Under the pieces are notes generated by a model that saw nothing but the letters and a program-made list of their open reading frames with translations, was not told the DNA's origin and ran no database searches. Of a stretch of 64,000 nucleotides of DNA, positions 17,193 to 25,771 are shown one piece after another. The DNA is from Azospirillum picis. GTDB taxonomy: Bacteria; Pseudomonadota; Alphaproteobacteria; Azospirillales; Azospirillaceae. The stretch lies in NCBI RefSeq assembly GCF_017876115.1, contig NZ_JAGINO010000003.1, positions 434,001-498,000 on the forward strand. The letters run 5' to 3'. The position numbers were made by a program, and so were the translations under genes. The number at the start of each line of letters is the position of its first letter. Position 1 is the stretch's first letter.

Positions 17193-18734
17193 ATGAGCGA
17201 CTGGAGCGCCGGCTATGTGTCGGACATCGAATATCTGCCGGGCTTCTACCGTGAGCAGGGGCCGGCGCATCTGACGCTGAGCTGCCTGATCAACGGCATC
17301 GCGCCGCCGTCGACCGCCGACGGCTTCGACTATTGCGAGCTGGGCTGCGGCCACGGCACGACGGTGGCGCTGTTCGCGGCGGCCAACCCGAAGGGGCGCT
17401 TCCACGCGGTGGACTTCCACCCGGCGCACATCGCCCGCGCCCGCGATGCCGCCGCGTCGGCCGGACTGACCAACATCGCGTTCCACGAGGCGAGCTTCGC
17501 CGAACTCGCCGACGGCGAGGGGCCGGACCTGCCGGAGTTCGACTTCGTCACGCTGCACGGCGTCTATAGCTGGGTCAGCCCGATGAACCGGGGTGCCATC
17601 GCGCGGTTCCTGGCGAAGAAGCTGAAGCCGGGCGGGCTGGTCTATGTCAGCTACAACGCCATGCCCGGCTGGTCGCCGATGATGCCGCTGCAGCGGCTGC
17701 TGTTCGAGTATTCCGGGCTGGTCCACGACCGCAGCGACCGTCAGGTCAAGGCCGGTCTGGACTTCGCCGAGCAGCTCTGCAAGGCCGGCGCCAAGATCCT
17801 CGGCGACGAGGCGATGTTCGGCAAGCTGCGCGGCGAGACCAAGACGCAGAGCGCCGTCGACCAGTCCGTCTACCTGGCGCACGAATACCTGAACGGAAGC
17901 TGGCAGCCGCTCTACCACGTCGACGTGGCGCGCGAGCTGGGCGAGGCGAAGCTGACCTTCGCCGGCTCCGCCACCCTGTTCGAGAATTACCCCGACCTGG
18001 CGCTGACTCCCGACCAGCGCAAGGTGCTGGACGGCATCGGCGTGCCCAGCCTGCGCGAGACCTTCAAGGACTATTGCGTCGGCCGTCCCTTCCGCCGCGA
18101 CGTCTTCGTCCGCGGCGCCCGGCGCATCAGCGTGGCCAGGCGCGACGCCCTGCTGAAGGACATGGCGATGGCGCTGACCATCCCCCGCGCCGACGCCCGC
18201 ACCACCATCCAGGTCCCGCTCGGCGAGGCGACGCTGGAGGCCGGGCATTACGAGCCGATCTTCGACGCCCTCGCCGAGGGGCCGCGCCGCATCGGCGAGC
18301 TGATGGAGTTGCCGGAGATCCGGCGGGCCGGCGGCAGCCTGTCGGCCGTCGAGATCGCCGGCATGCTGACCGGCTCCAACCAGGCGCTGCCGGCGCCCAA
18401 CCCGCCGGAGACGGTAACGCCGCTGCCCGGCGTGCTGGCGCACAACCGCGCCGCCGCCGCCGAACTCGCCACCAGCGAGGGGCGCAAGAGCAGCGCCTTC
18501 GCCGCCTCGATCGGCGGTGCCGGCCTGCATGTCAGCACGATGGAGGCGCTGCTCTACGACGGCCTCTGCGAAGGCGTGGCGGAGGATCTCGACGCGCTGG
18601 TCGGCCATGCCATGCGCCGGCTGGACGCGCCGGAGAATGCCGACGGCGGCGCCCGGCAGGCCATCGCCGACAGCATGGGCTGGTGCCTGCGCAACAGCCT
18701 GCCGGTCTGGCGCAAGCTCGGGGTGATCGGATGA
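17193..18734 (+). CDS. Methyltransferase of the regulatory-domain (PKMT-like) family inside the T6SS operon
   Basis: The 513-residue protein begins with a class I SAM-binding domain: motif I FDYCELGCGHGTTVALFAA near residue 47, then FHAVDFHPAHIARA. The segments DFVTLHGVYSWVSPMNRGAI and VYVSYNAMPGWSPMMPLQRL are typical of proteins annotated with a methyltransferase regulatory domain. Rickettsial protein-lysine methyltransferases that modify outer-membrane protein B have this kind of layout. The C-terminal 200 residues form an alpha-rich region without known motifs. It lies between tssG and the tssJLM genes on the same strand, so it probably acts on a T6SS component or on cargo. The family call is fairly strong; the substrate is inference. 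Confidence 0.82.
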   Translation: MSDWSAGYVSDIEYLPGFYREQGPAHLTLSCLINGIAPPSTADGFDYCELGCGHGTTVALFAAANPKGRFHAVDFHPAHIARARDAAASAGLTNIAFHEASFAELADGEGPDLPEFDFVTLHGVYSWVSPMNRGAIARFLAKKLKPGGLVYVSYNAMPGWSPMMPLQRLLFEYSGLVHDRSDRQVKAGLDFAEQLCKAGAKILGDEAMFGKLRGETKTQSAVDQSVYLAHEYLNGSWQPLYHVDVARELGEAKLTFAGSATLFENYPDLALTPDQRKVLDGIGVPSLRETFKDYCVGRPFRRDVFVRGARRISVARRDALLKDMAMALTIPRADARTTIQVPLGEATLEAGHYEPIFDALAEGPRRIGELMELPEIRRAGGSLSAVEIAGMLTGSNQALPAPNPPETVTPLPGVLAHNRAAAAELATSEGRKSSAFAASIGGAGLHVSTMEALLYDGLCEGVAEDLDALVGHAMRRLDAPENADGGARQAIADSMGWCLRNSLPVWRKLGVIG

Positions 18735-18780
18735 GCCGTCGCCTCGCCCGCCGCCTGCCCTGCGGGCGGCGGGCAGCGCC

Positions 18781-19584
18781 CTACTGCAGGCGCGGCGCCG
18801 CGCCGCCCTGCCCGCCCCCTGCCCCCATGGCGGCACCCATCGCGGCCCCCATTGCCGAATGCGGCATCATCATGTCGCCCTCGCCAAGCAGATCCGCCTG
18901 ATGCCGGTGGTCCATCCCCTCGGCCTCGTCCTCCAGCATGTCGGGCTCGCCGCCGCCCGTACCGCTGCCGTGTGCACCGCCGCCGCGCAACTCGCTCAGC
19001 GCCTCCTTGGCCTCGGGGTCGCCGCGCAGCGCGGCGGCGTGCAGCCAGCGCGCCGCCTCGTCCGGGTCGCGGTCGGTGCCGACCCCCTCGCGCAGGCACA
19101 GCCCCAGCCGCATCTGGGCGGCCGGGTGGCCCTGCGCCGCCGCCGCGCGCAGCCATCGCACCGCCTCCGCGTCGTCACGCTCGACCCCGCGGCCGTCCAG
19201 CAGCAGCAGGGCGAGGTTGACCTGCGCGGTGGCGGAATGCTGCAGGGCCGCCAGCCGGTACCACAGCGCCGCCTTGGCCGGGTTGCACGGGACGCCGGCG
19301 CCCTGCTCGTGCATCCAGCCCAGATTGTTCTGGGCGCCGACGTCGCCCTTCGCGGCGGCGCGCCGGTACCAGGCGATGGCGCGGCGCGGGTCGGGGGGAA
19401 CGCCGATCCCGTTGGCGAGCAGAAAGGCCAGCATCGTCTGGGCGGCGACATGGCCCTGGCGGGCGGCGCGGCGGTACCACGGTACCGCAGAGGCGACGTC
19501 GGCCAGCCGCAGCGATTCCGCGAGCTGGTACTGCGCGTCGCCGTCGCCCAGTTCGGCTCTCATCCTGGTCCAAAGCGTCGGCAT
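18781..19584 (-). CDS. Sel1-repeat protein encoded against the T6SS operon
   Basis: The 267-residue protein has about five Sel1-like repeats between residues 15 and 205, each with the A-x-x-WYRRAA pattern (AVPWYRRAARQGHVAAQTML, AIAWYRRAAAKGDVGAQNNL). Such solenoids serve as protein-binding scaffolds. After the repeats comes a Gly/Met/His-rich tail with MGAAMGAAMGAGGG, probably flexible. No signal peptide is visible. The gene lies on the opposite strand to the T6SS genes on both sides, splitting the rightward block, with its stop 46 bases from the methyltransferase stop. Sel1 proteins occur in several T6SS loci as accessories. Confidence 0.85.
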   Translation of the reverse strand: MPTLWTRMRAELGDGDAQYQLAESLRLADVASAVPWYRRAARQGHVAAQTMLAFLLANGIGVPPDPRRAIAWYRRAAAKGDVGAQNNLGWMHEQGAGVPCNPAKAALWYRLAALQHSATAQVNLALLLLDGRGVERDDAEAVRWLRAAAAQGHPAAQMRLGLCLREGVGTDRDPDEAARWLHAAALRGDPEAKEALSELRGGGAHGSGTGGGEPDMLEDEAEGMDHRHQADLLGEGDMMMPHSAMGAAMGAAMGAGGGQGGAAPRLQ

Positions 19585-19826
19585 GGCTGGGGCACCTTCC
19601 CTCAGTTCTCACGGGGGCTCACCGCCATCAACACCAAGCGAATCCGGTCTATTCCATTCGCCGGGGCGTTGTGGGCCGTCCCTGGGCCCGAGTCTGTCCC
19701 GCTGCCGGCCGGCGTTCAACCTCTCCAGCCGGCGGTCGAGGAATTGTCACTGTGCGCCCGTTGGATAAGGATGACCATCCATTCTTGCCCTGCTATATCC
19801 GTTCGTATGAGCGAAAAGGTGGGGCT

Positions 19827-20531
19827 ATGTTGAGGACAGCCGGCAGGACGCGGACCCGGATCAGTCTGGCGGCCGGCCTTGCCGCCGCGACCGCGCTCGC
19901 CGCCTGCTCGTCCGCGCCGCCTCCGCCGCCGCCACCGACGACAATCAGCCTGACGGTGGTGGGAAGCGCCGACCTGAACCCCGATCCGAGCGGCCGGCCG
20001 TCGCCGCTGATGCTGCGGCTCTACCAGCTCGGCCCCAGCGACGCCTTCGCCAATGCCGACTTCTTCCAGATCATCGACCAGGACAAGGCGACGCTCGGCC
20101 CGACGATGCTCGACCGCCAGGAGCTTGCGGTCGCTCCCGGCGGCCGGCAGACCGTGACGGTCGAACCGAAGCCGGATGCCAGGATGCTGGCGGTCGCCGC
20201 CGGCTACCGCGCCTACGAGGAGGCCGGCTGGCGCGCCATGGTGCCGGTGGAGCCGAACCGGAAGAACGAGTTCCTGCTGACCGCCGCCGCCGGCAAGGTC
20301 ACGCTCGCCGCGCGCGGCGGGGAAGAGGCGCACCAGACCGAGGCGGACAAGACCGAAGCGGGCGAGCCCGAGGCCGGCAAGGCCAACCCGGATAAGGCCA
20401 AGCCGGACGGCGCTCCAATCCCGGCCAAGCCGGACGGCGCTCCAATCCCGGCGAAGCCGGCGGCAGCCCTTCCGCCCGCCGACCCGGCGCCGGCAGCGAC
20501 GCACAACCTGATCATGAAGGGGCCGTCATGA
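19827..20531 (+). CDS. tssJ: T6SS outer-membrane lipoprotein TssJ
   Basis: The 234-residue product has a lipoprotein signal with lipobox LAAC (C27), then a Pro-rich linker and a transthyretin-like beta sandwich (TTISLTVVGSADLNPDPSGR, PLMLRLYQLGPSDAF), as in TssJ/SciN. It anchors the TssLM complex to the outer membrane. The ATG at 19827 has AAGGTGGGG just upstream. Unusually, after the folded domain (about residue 160) there is a 70-residue Glu/Lys/Pro/Ala tail containing a 9-residue tandem repeat (KPDGAPIPA twice). It overlaps tssL by four bases; no tssK lies between them. Confidence 0.92.
   Translation: MLRTAGRTRTRISLAAGLAAATALAACSSAPPPPPPPTTISLTVVGSADLNPDPSGRPSPLMLRLYQLGPSDAFANADFFQIIDQDKATLGPTMLDRQELAVAPGGRQTVTVEPKPDARMLAVAAGYRAYEEAGWRAMVPVEPNRKNEFLLTAAAGKVTLAARGGEEAHQTEADKTEAGEPEAGKANPDKAKPDGAPIPAKPDGAPIPAKPAAALPPADPAPAATHNLIMKGPS
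20400..20453. repeat. 27 bp tandem repeat, two units, in tssJ tail
   Basis: Two consecutive 27-base units, identical except for the last base, encode KPDGAPIPA twice. The repeat lies in the disordered tail and keeps frame. Confidence 0.8.
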
Positions 20532-22063
20532 CCGTCCGGCCGCCGCCCGACAAGAATCCCTTCGAGGAGCCGGACGACATCGACGCCACGGTGATGCAGC
20601 CGATGGCGTTCCAGCGGCCGGCGGCACCGGCGCCCGGCGCCCCGGTACCGCCGCCGCCGTCCGGTTCCGCCGGCCCGGTTCCGCCGGCCTTCGGACAGGG
20701 CGGCGTCGCCCAGGGTAGCTTCGCACCCTCCGCCTTCGCGCCGTCCGCCTTCCCGGCGGCCTTCACCCCGGCCGCCCCGTCGCCCGCCCGTGCCGCGGCG
20801 TCCATGGGCGCGGCGTCGCCGGCGATGCCGGTCTCGCCGGCCTACCGTCCGCTCGACGACGCCACCCTGGCGGCCCTGGCGTCGGTCAGCGAGAACCCGC
20901 TGGTCACCGCCGCCGCACCGATCCTGGCGCTGGTGGGACGGGTCCGCGACCTCACCCAGCACCGCGACGTCGACTCCCTGCGCGAGCGGGTGATCGGCGA
21001 GATGCAGCGGTTCGAGGCGGCCTGCCTGCGCGCCGGCCTGCCGGCCACCGCCATCCGCAACGCCGGCTACGCGCTGTGCGCGACCATCGACGACGTGGTC
21101 CTGGCCACCTCCTGGGGCAGCCAGAGCCTGTGGGCGCACAAGAGCATGGTCTCGACCATCCAGAAGGAGACCTGGGGCGGCGAGCGCTTCTTCGACCTGC
21201 TCGACCAGATGGCGGAGGCGCCGGACCGCCACCTGATGGAGCTTGAGCTGTTCTACCTCTGCGTCTCGCTGGGGTTCGAAGGCCGCTACCGGGTGACGCC
21301 GCGCGGCTACGGCGAGCTCGCCCGGCTGCGCGACCGCATCTACCGCATCATCCGCCGCCAGCGCGGCGAGGCGGAGCGCGACCTCTCCCCCCGCTGGCGC
21401 GGCGTCGCCGACGGGTTCCGGCCGCTGGCGGCCTCCGTGCCGCTGTGGCTGCCGGCGGCGGTGATCCTGGCGCTGCTGGCGGCGCTCTACCTCTGGTTCG
21501 TCTTCGCTCTGGGCGACCAGTCCGATGCCGCCCACCGGCGGCTGGCGGCCCTGCTGCCCGACCAGCCGGTGCAGATCGCCCGCATCGAGGCGCCCGCCAC
21601 CCTGCCGGCGCCGCGGCTGAGCCGCACCGTGGCCGAGCGCGTCGCCGCCGCCCTCGCCCCCGACATCAAGGCCGGGCTGGTCGATGTCGACGGCGGCAAC
21701 GACGGCCAGGTCCGGGTGCGCACGCGCCTGAACGTCTTTGCCCCCGGCAGCGACCGTGTCGAGCCGCGCTATGTCGAGGTGTTCCGCCACGTCGCCGAGG
21801 CGCTGCGCCCGGAGGCCGGCCGCATCACCGTCATCGGCAACACCGACGCCACCGCCATCCGCTCCCAGCGCTTCGGCTCCAACCAGGAGCTGTCCGAGGC
21901 CCGCGCGGGCACGGTGCAGCGGCTGCTGACCGAGGTGCTGGGCGACAACGCCGCGAACCGCCTCGCCGCCGAGGGCCGCGGCGACACCGACCCGATCGCC
22001 CCCAACACGACGGCGGAGGGCCGGCAGGCCAACCGGCGCGTCGACATCGTGCTGGCGCCCTGA
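20528..22063 (+). CDS. tssL: T6SS inner-membrane protein TssL with OmpA-type peptidoglycan-binding domain
   Basis: The 511-residue protein has a Pro/Ala-rich N-terminus (1-100), a cytoplasmic DotU/IcmH domain (about 110-280, with ATRNAGYALCATIDDVVL-like and LELFYLCVSLGFEGRYRV segments), one membrane helix (VPLWLPAAVILALLAALYLW, about 305-325) and a periplasmic OmpA domain (about 400-511, with VIGNTDATAIR and GRGDTDPIAPN). The fused OmpA domain lets this TssL grip the cell wall itself. It starts inside the last codons of tssJ and ends three bases before tssM. Confidence 0.95.
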   Translation: MTVRPPPDKNPFEEPDDIDATVMQPMAFQRPAAPAPGAPVPPPPSGSAGPVPPAFGQGGVAQGSFAPSAFAPSAFPAAFTPAAPSPARAAASMGAASPAMPVSPAYRPLDDATLAALASVSENPLVTAAAPILALVGRVRDLTQHRDVDSLRERVIGEMQRFEAACLRAGLPATAIRNAGYALCATIDDVVLATSWGSQSLWAHKSMVSTIQKETWGGERFFDLLDQMAEAPDRHLMELELFYLCVSLGFEGRYRVTPRGYGELARLRDRIYRIIRRQRGEAERDLSPRWRGVADGFRPLAASVPLWLPAAVILALLAALYLWFVFALGDQSDAAHRRLAALLPDQPVQIARIEAPATLPAPRLSRTVAERVAAALAPDIKAGLVDVDGGNDGQVRVRTRLNVFAPGSDRVEPRYVEVFRHVAEALRPEAGRITVIGNTDATAIRSQRFGSNQELSEARAGTVQRLLTEVLGDNAANRLAAEGRGDTDPIAPNTTAEGRQANRRVDIVLAP

Positions 22064-22066
22064 CCG

Positions 22067-25000
22067 ATGCTGAAGACGATCCTGTCCGCCCTGATCTCCC
22101 GCTGGTTCCTGACGCTGGTCGCGGCACTCTGCCTGGCGGCGGCGGTGTGGTTCCTCGGACCGCTGGTCGCCGTCTCCGGCAGCTTCCCGCTGGCCGATGC
22201 CACGGTCCGGCTGACTGTGGCCTTCGGCATCCTGCTGGTGTGGGCGCTGGCGATGCAGTGGTCGCTCTACCGCCACCGCAGCGCCAACGACCGCATGGTG
22301 AAGGCGCTGGCCGGCAAGCCCGCCGCCCAGACAGGCGCCCAGACAGGCGCCCAGACAGGCGCCCGGGCGGCCGACCCCGACGCCGAGGCGGTCGGGCAGG
22401 AAACCGACCTGCTGCGCGGCCGGCTGCGCGACGCGCTCGACCAGTTGCGCAAGGCGCGCTTCGGGCGCGGCGGCCCGTTCGGCGGCCGGCGCTACCTCTA
22501 CCAGCTTCCCTGGTACCTGATGATCGGCGCGCCGGGGGCCGGCAAGACGACGGCGCTGGTCAATTCCGGCCTGCGCTTCCCGCTGGCGGCGGAGATGGGC
22601 CGAGCCGCCCTGCGCGACGTCGGCGGCACCCGCAACTGCGACTGGTGGTTCACCGACGAGGCGGTGCTGATCGACACCGCCGGCCGCTACATCACCCAGG
22701 ACAGCCGGCCGGCCGTCGACGGCAAGGTGTGGTCGTCCTTCATCGGCCTGCTGAAGCGCCACCGCCCGCGCCAGCCGGTCAACGGCATCCTGCTGGCCGT
22801 CAGCCTCTCCGACCTCGCGGTGTGGAGCGAGGCCGAGCGCCGCGCCCACGCCGAGCAGCTCAAGCTGCGGCTGAAGGAGCTGCGGGGACAGGTCGGCTCG
22901 CGCGTGCCGGTCTATGTCCTGCTGACCAAGGCCGACCTGATCGCCGGCTTCGCCGAGTTCTTCGACGACCTCAGCCGCGAGGAGCGCGAGCAGGTCTGGG
23001 GCATCACCTTCCCGCTCGACGACGGCGCTTCCCGGGACGGGAAGCCGGCGGACGAGGCGCCGGTCTACCGGTTCGACGCCGAGTTCGACGCGCTGACCGT
23101 CCGCATCGCGCGCCGCGTCCTCGACCGCGTCCACGGCGAGTCCGACCTCCAGCGCCGGTCGCTGGACGCGCTGTTCCCGGCGCAGATGGCGGCGCTGAAG
23201 CCGGCGATCGCCGACCTGCTGCTGGTGATCTTCGAGCCCAACCGTTACGAGGAACGCCCGCTGCTGCGCGGCGTCTACATGACCAGCGGCACCCAGGACG
23301 GCCAGCCGGTCGACCGGCTGGCCGAGGTCGTCGCCGGTTCCTTCGGGCTGGAGCGGCAGGTGCTGCCGGCCGGAAGCGGCGGGCGCAGCTTCTTCATCAA
23401 CCGCACGCTGCGCGACGTGGTGTTCGCCGAGGCCGGGCTGGTCGGCACCGATTCCGGACAGGAGCGGCGGCGGCGCCTGCTGCGCGGCGGGGCGATGCTG
23501 GCGATGCTGCTCGCCGGTTTGGCGCTGGCCGCCTTCTGGGCCAACAGCTTCACCCAGAACACCGCGCTGGTCGCCGGGGTCGACGCCGCCGCCGCCCGGG
23601 CCGCGGCCGAGCTGGAGCCGCTGGCGGCCAAGCCGCGCTCGCTGGTGCGGATCGACGACACCGACTTCATCACCATCGTGCCGCCGCTGAACACCCTGCG
23701 CGCCATTCCCGCCGGCTGGCAGGATCCGCCGCCGCTGGAGATGACCGGCGGCCTCTACCAGGGCGGCCGGCTCGCCCGCCAGAGCGACGGCATCTATGGC
23801 CGGGCGCTGCGCAGCGTGCTGCTGCCGCGCGTCTTCCTGCGGGTGGAGGAACAGCTCCGCCGCGAGCGCGGCCGGCCGGAATACCTGTTCCAGGCGCTGA
23901 AGGTCTACCTGATGCTGGCCGGCAAGGGGCCGCTCGACAAGGCGCTGGTCGCCGACTGGATGACGGTCGACTGGATGGCCTCGCTGCCCGGCCCGGCCTA
24001 CGAGACGGTGCGGCGCGACCTGCGCAGCCACCTGGATGCGCTGCTTGCCGCCCCCTTCTCGCCGCTGCCGCCGGACGAGGCGCTGGTGGAGGAGGCCCGG
24101 CAGGGCCTGACCCGCTACCCTCTCGCCGAGCGCGGCTTCGCCATCCTGCGCGACCGGCCGGAGATCCAGTCCCTGCCGGACTGGAAGCTGGTCGACAATG
24201 CCGGCCCGCTCGCCGGGCGCGTGCTGATCCGCCCGTCGGGCAAGCCGCTGTCCGAGGGACTCCCCGGCCTCTACACCTATGACGGCTTCCACAAGGCGGT
24301 GCTGCCGGCCCTGCCGAAGGTCGCCAAGGCCCTGGTCGACGAGAACTGGGTGCTGGGCCAGCCGAGCAGCGGGCCGCAGGCGGTCGCCGGGGCGAAGACG
24401 CTGGAGAAGGGCATCCTCGCCGTCTATTTCGACCGCTACGCCCGCCAGTGGGACGAGCTGCTGGGCGACGTGGTGATCGTGCCGCTGCGCAGCCTCAACC
24501 AGGCCGCCGACGTGCTCAACACCCTGTCCGGACCGCAGTCGCCGCTGAAGCTGTGGCTGACCGCCATGGTGCGGGAGACGACGCTCGTTCCTGGCCCGAA
24601 CGACAGGCCGGGCGCGGACGGGAAAGTCCCGGTCGCCGGCGGGCCGCTGGCCGGCGTCGCCCAGCAGGCGCAGGCGGCGGAGAAGGCGGCCGAGTCCACC
24701 GGGGCCAACACCGCCTATCTCGCCCGCCTCGCCGGGGTGCCGCTGCAACCGGACGGACCGCCGCCGGGCCAGCCGATCAACGACCACTTCAAGCCGCTGC
24801 GCGACCTGGTCCAGGGCGACGGCGGGGCGCCGCCCAAGCTCGACGACGCGCTGAAGCTGCTGGGCGAGCTGTACCAGCAGATCGCCCGCGCCGCCAACGC
24901 GCCGGACCAGAACGGCGCCCTGCTGGCCGGCCTGACCGCCGCCGGCGACAAGGGGGCGGTGGCGGCGCAGTTGCGCACCCTCGCCCGCGACCTGCCCGAT

Positions 25001-25771
25001 CCGGTCGGCGGCATGGTCGCCACCGTGGCGCAGAGTTCGGCCACCGTCAGCGCCGGCGGGGCACGCGCGCAGATCAACAAGGCGTGGCAGTCCACGGTGC
25101 TGCCCTTCTGCCGGGCGGCGCTCGACAACCGCTTCCCGATGGTCGCCGCCAGCCCGGTCGACGTCACCACCGCCGATTTCGCCAAGCTGTTCGCGCCCGG
25201 CGGCATGATCGACCAGTTCTTCAACACCAACCTGCGCCCCTTCGTCGACATGACGGTCAGCCCCTGGGCCTGGCAGAAGGTCGACCAGGTCGACCTCGGC
25301 ATCCCGCCGGCCGTGCTGGACCAGTTCGAGCGGGCCTCGCGCATCCGCGACAGCCTGTTCCCCGCCGGCGCGACCACCGCCAAGGTGGTGTTCGAGATCA
25401 CGCCGGTCGAGCTGGACGCCAAGGCGACGCAGGTGGCGCTCGACATCGACGGCCAGACGCTGATCTATCAGCACGGCCCGCCGCGCCCGCAGGTGATGAA
25501 GTGGCCGGGGGCGGAAGGCAGCAGCAGCGTGCGCCTCGGCTTCGGCCCGCCGCTGCCGGGGGAGCCGGCCGGCATCTCGCGCCAGGGTCCCTGGTCCCTA
25601 TTCCACTTCCTCGCCGACGGCAGGCTGGAGTCGACGCCGCAGCCCGACCGCTTCACCTTCGCGGTGACGGTGGGCACCCGCAAGGCGGTCTTCGCGCTGC
25701 GCGCCGACAGCGTCAACAACCCGTTCGGCAAAAACCTGCTGGAGACCTTCCGATGCCCGACGGCTCTGTAG
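22067..25771 (+). CDS. tssM: T6SS membrane-complex protein TssM (IcmF)
   Basis: The 1234-residue protein spans the inner membrane and reaches to TssJ. Two N-terminal membrane helices (about 10-65) are followed by a cytoplasmic GTPase-like domain with P-loop GAPGAGKT near residue 154 and a DTAGR element. A third helix (about 472-495) precedes the long periplasmic part. The end matches TssM C-terminal domains (GPWSLFHFLADGRLES, then VGTRKAVFALRADSVNNPF). A 12 bp repeat near residue 90 gives AQTG three times. Its last 19 bases overlap the kinase gene. Confidence 0.96.
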   Translation: MLKTILSALISRWFLTLVAALCLAAAVWFLGPLVAVSGSFPLADATVRLTVAFGILLVWALAMQWSLYRHRSANDRMVKALAGKPAAQTGAQTGAQTGARAADPDAEAVGQETDLLRGRLRDALDQLRKARFGRGGPFGGRRYLYQLPWYLMIGAPGAGKTTALVNSGLRFPLAAEMGRAALRDVGGTRNCDWWFTDEAVLIDTAGRYITQDSRPAVDGKVWSSFIGLLKRHRPRQPVNGILLAVSLSDLAVWSEAERRAHAEQLKLRLKELRGQVGSRVPVYVLLTKADLIAGFAEFFDDLSREEREQVWGITFPLDDGASRDGKPADEAPVYRFDAEFDALTVRIARRVLDRVHGESDLQRRSLDALFPAQMAALKPAIADLLLVIFEPNRYEERPLLRGVYMTSGTQDGQPVDRLAEVVAGSFGLERQVLPAGSGGRSFFINRTLRDVVFAEAGLVGTDSGQERRRRLLRGGAMLAMLLAGLALAAFWANSFTQNTALVAGVDAAAARAAAELEPLAAKPRSLVRIDDTDFITIVPPLNTLRAIPAGWQDPPPLEMTGGLYQGGRLARQSDGIYGRALRSVLLPRVFLRVEEQLRRERGRPEYLFQALKVYLMLAGKGPLDKALVADWMTVDWMASLPGPAYETVRRDLRSHLDALLAAPFSPLPPDEALVEEARQGLTRYPLAERGFAILRDRPEIQSLPDWKLVDNAGPLAGRVLIRPSGKPLSEGLPGLYTYDGFHKAVLPALPKVAKALVDENWVLGQPSSGPQAVAGAKTLEKGILAVYFDRYARQWDELLGDVVIVPLRSLNQAADVLNTLSGPQSPLKLWLTAMVRETTLVPGPNDRPGADGKVPVAGGPLAGVAQQAQAAEKAAESTGANTAYLARLAGVPLQPDGPPPGQPINDHFKPLRDLVQGDGGAPPKLDDALKLLGELYQQIARAANAPDQNGALLAGLTAAGDKGAVAAQLRTLARDLPDPVGGMVATVAQSSATVSAGGARAQINKAWQSTVLPFCRAALDNRFPMVAASPVDVTTADFAKLFAPGGMIDQFFNTNLRPFVDMTVSPWAWQKVDQVDLGIPPAVLDQFERASRIRDSLFPAGATTAKVVFEITPVELDAKATQVALDIDGQTLIYQHGPPRPQVMKWPGAEGSSSVRLGFGPPLPGEPAGISRQGPWSLFHFLADGRLESTPQPDRFTFAVTVGTRKAVFALRADSVNNPFGKNLLETFRCPTAL
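22324..22362. repeat. 12 bp tandem repeat, three units, in tssM
   Basis: The unit GCCCAGACAGGC occurs three times in tandem and encodes AQTG repeated, in the linker between the second membrane helix and the P-loop domain. In frame, so length variation would be tolerated. Confidence 0.75.

Noticed and set aside
18735..18780. Terminator between the convergent methyltransferase and Sel1 genes
   Set aside because: GC-rich complementarity exists (CGCCGCCTGCCC / GGGCGGCGGGC) but the stem is imperfect and no T-run follows.
20213..25474. A 1753-codon open frame antisense to tssL/tssM
   Set aside because: It is the GC-rich shadow of real genes: it is low-complexity Arg/Gln/Gly/Val, has no domains and lies opposite well-supported T6SS genes.
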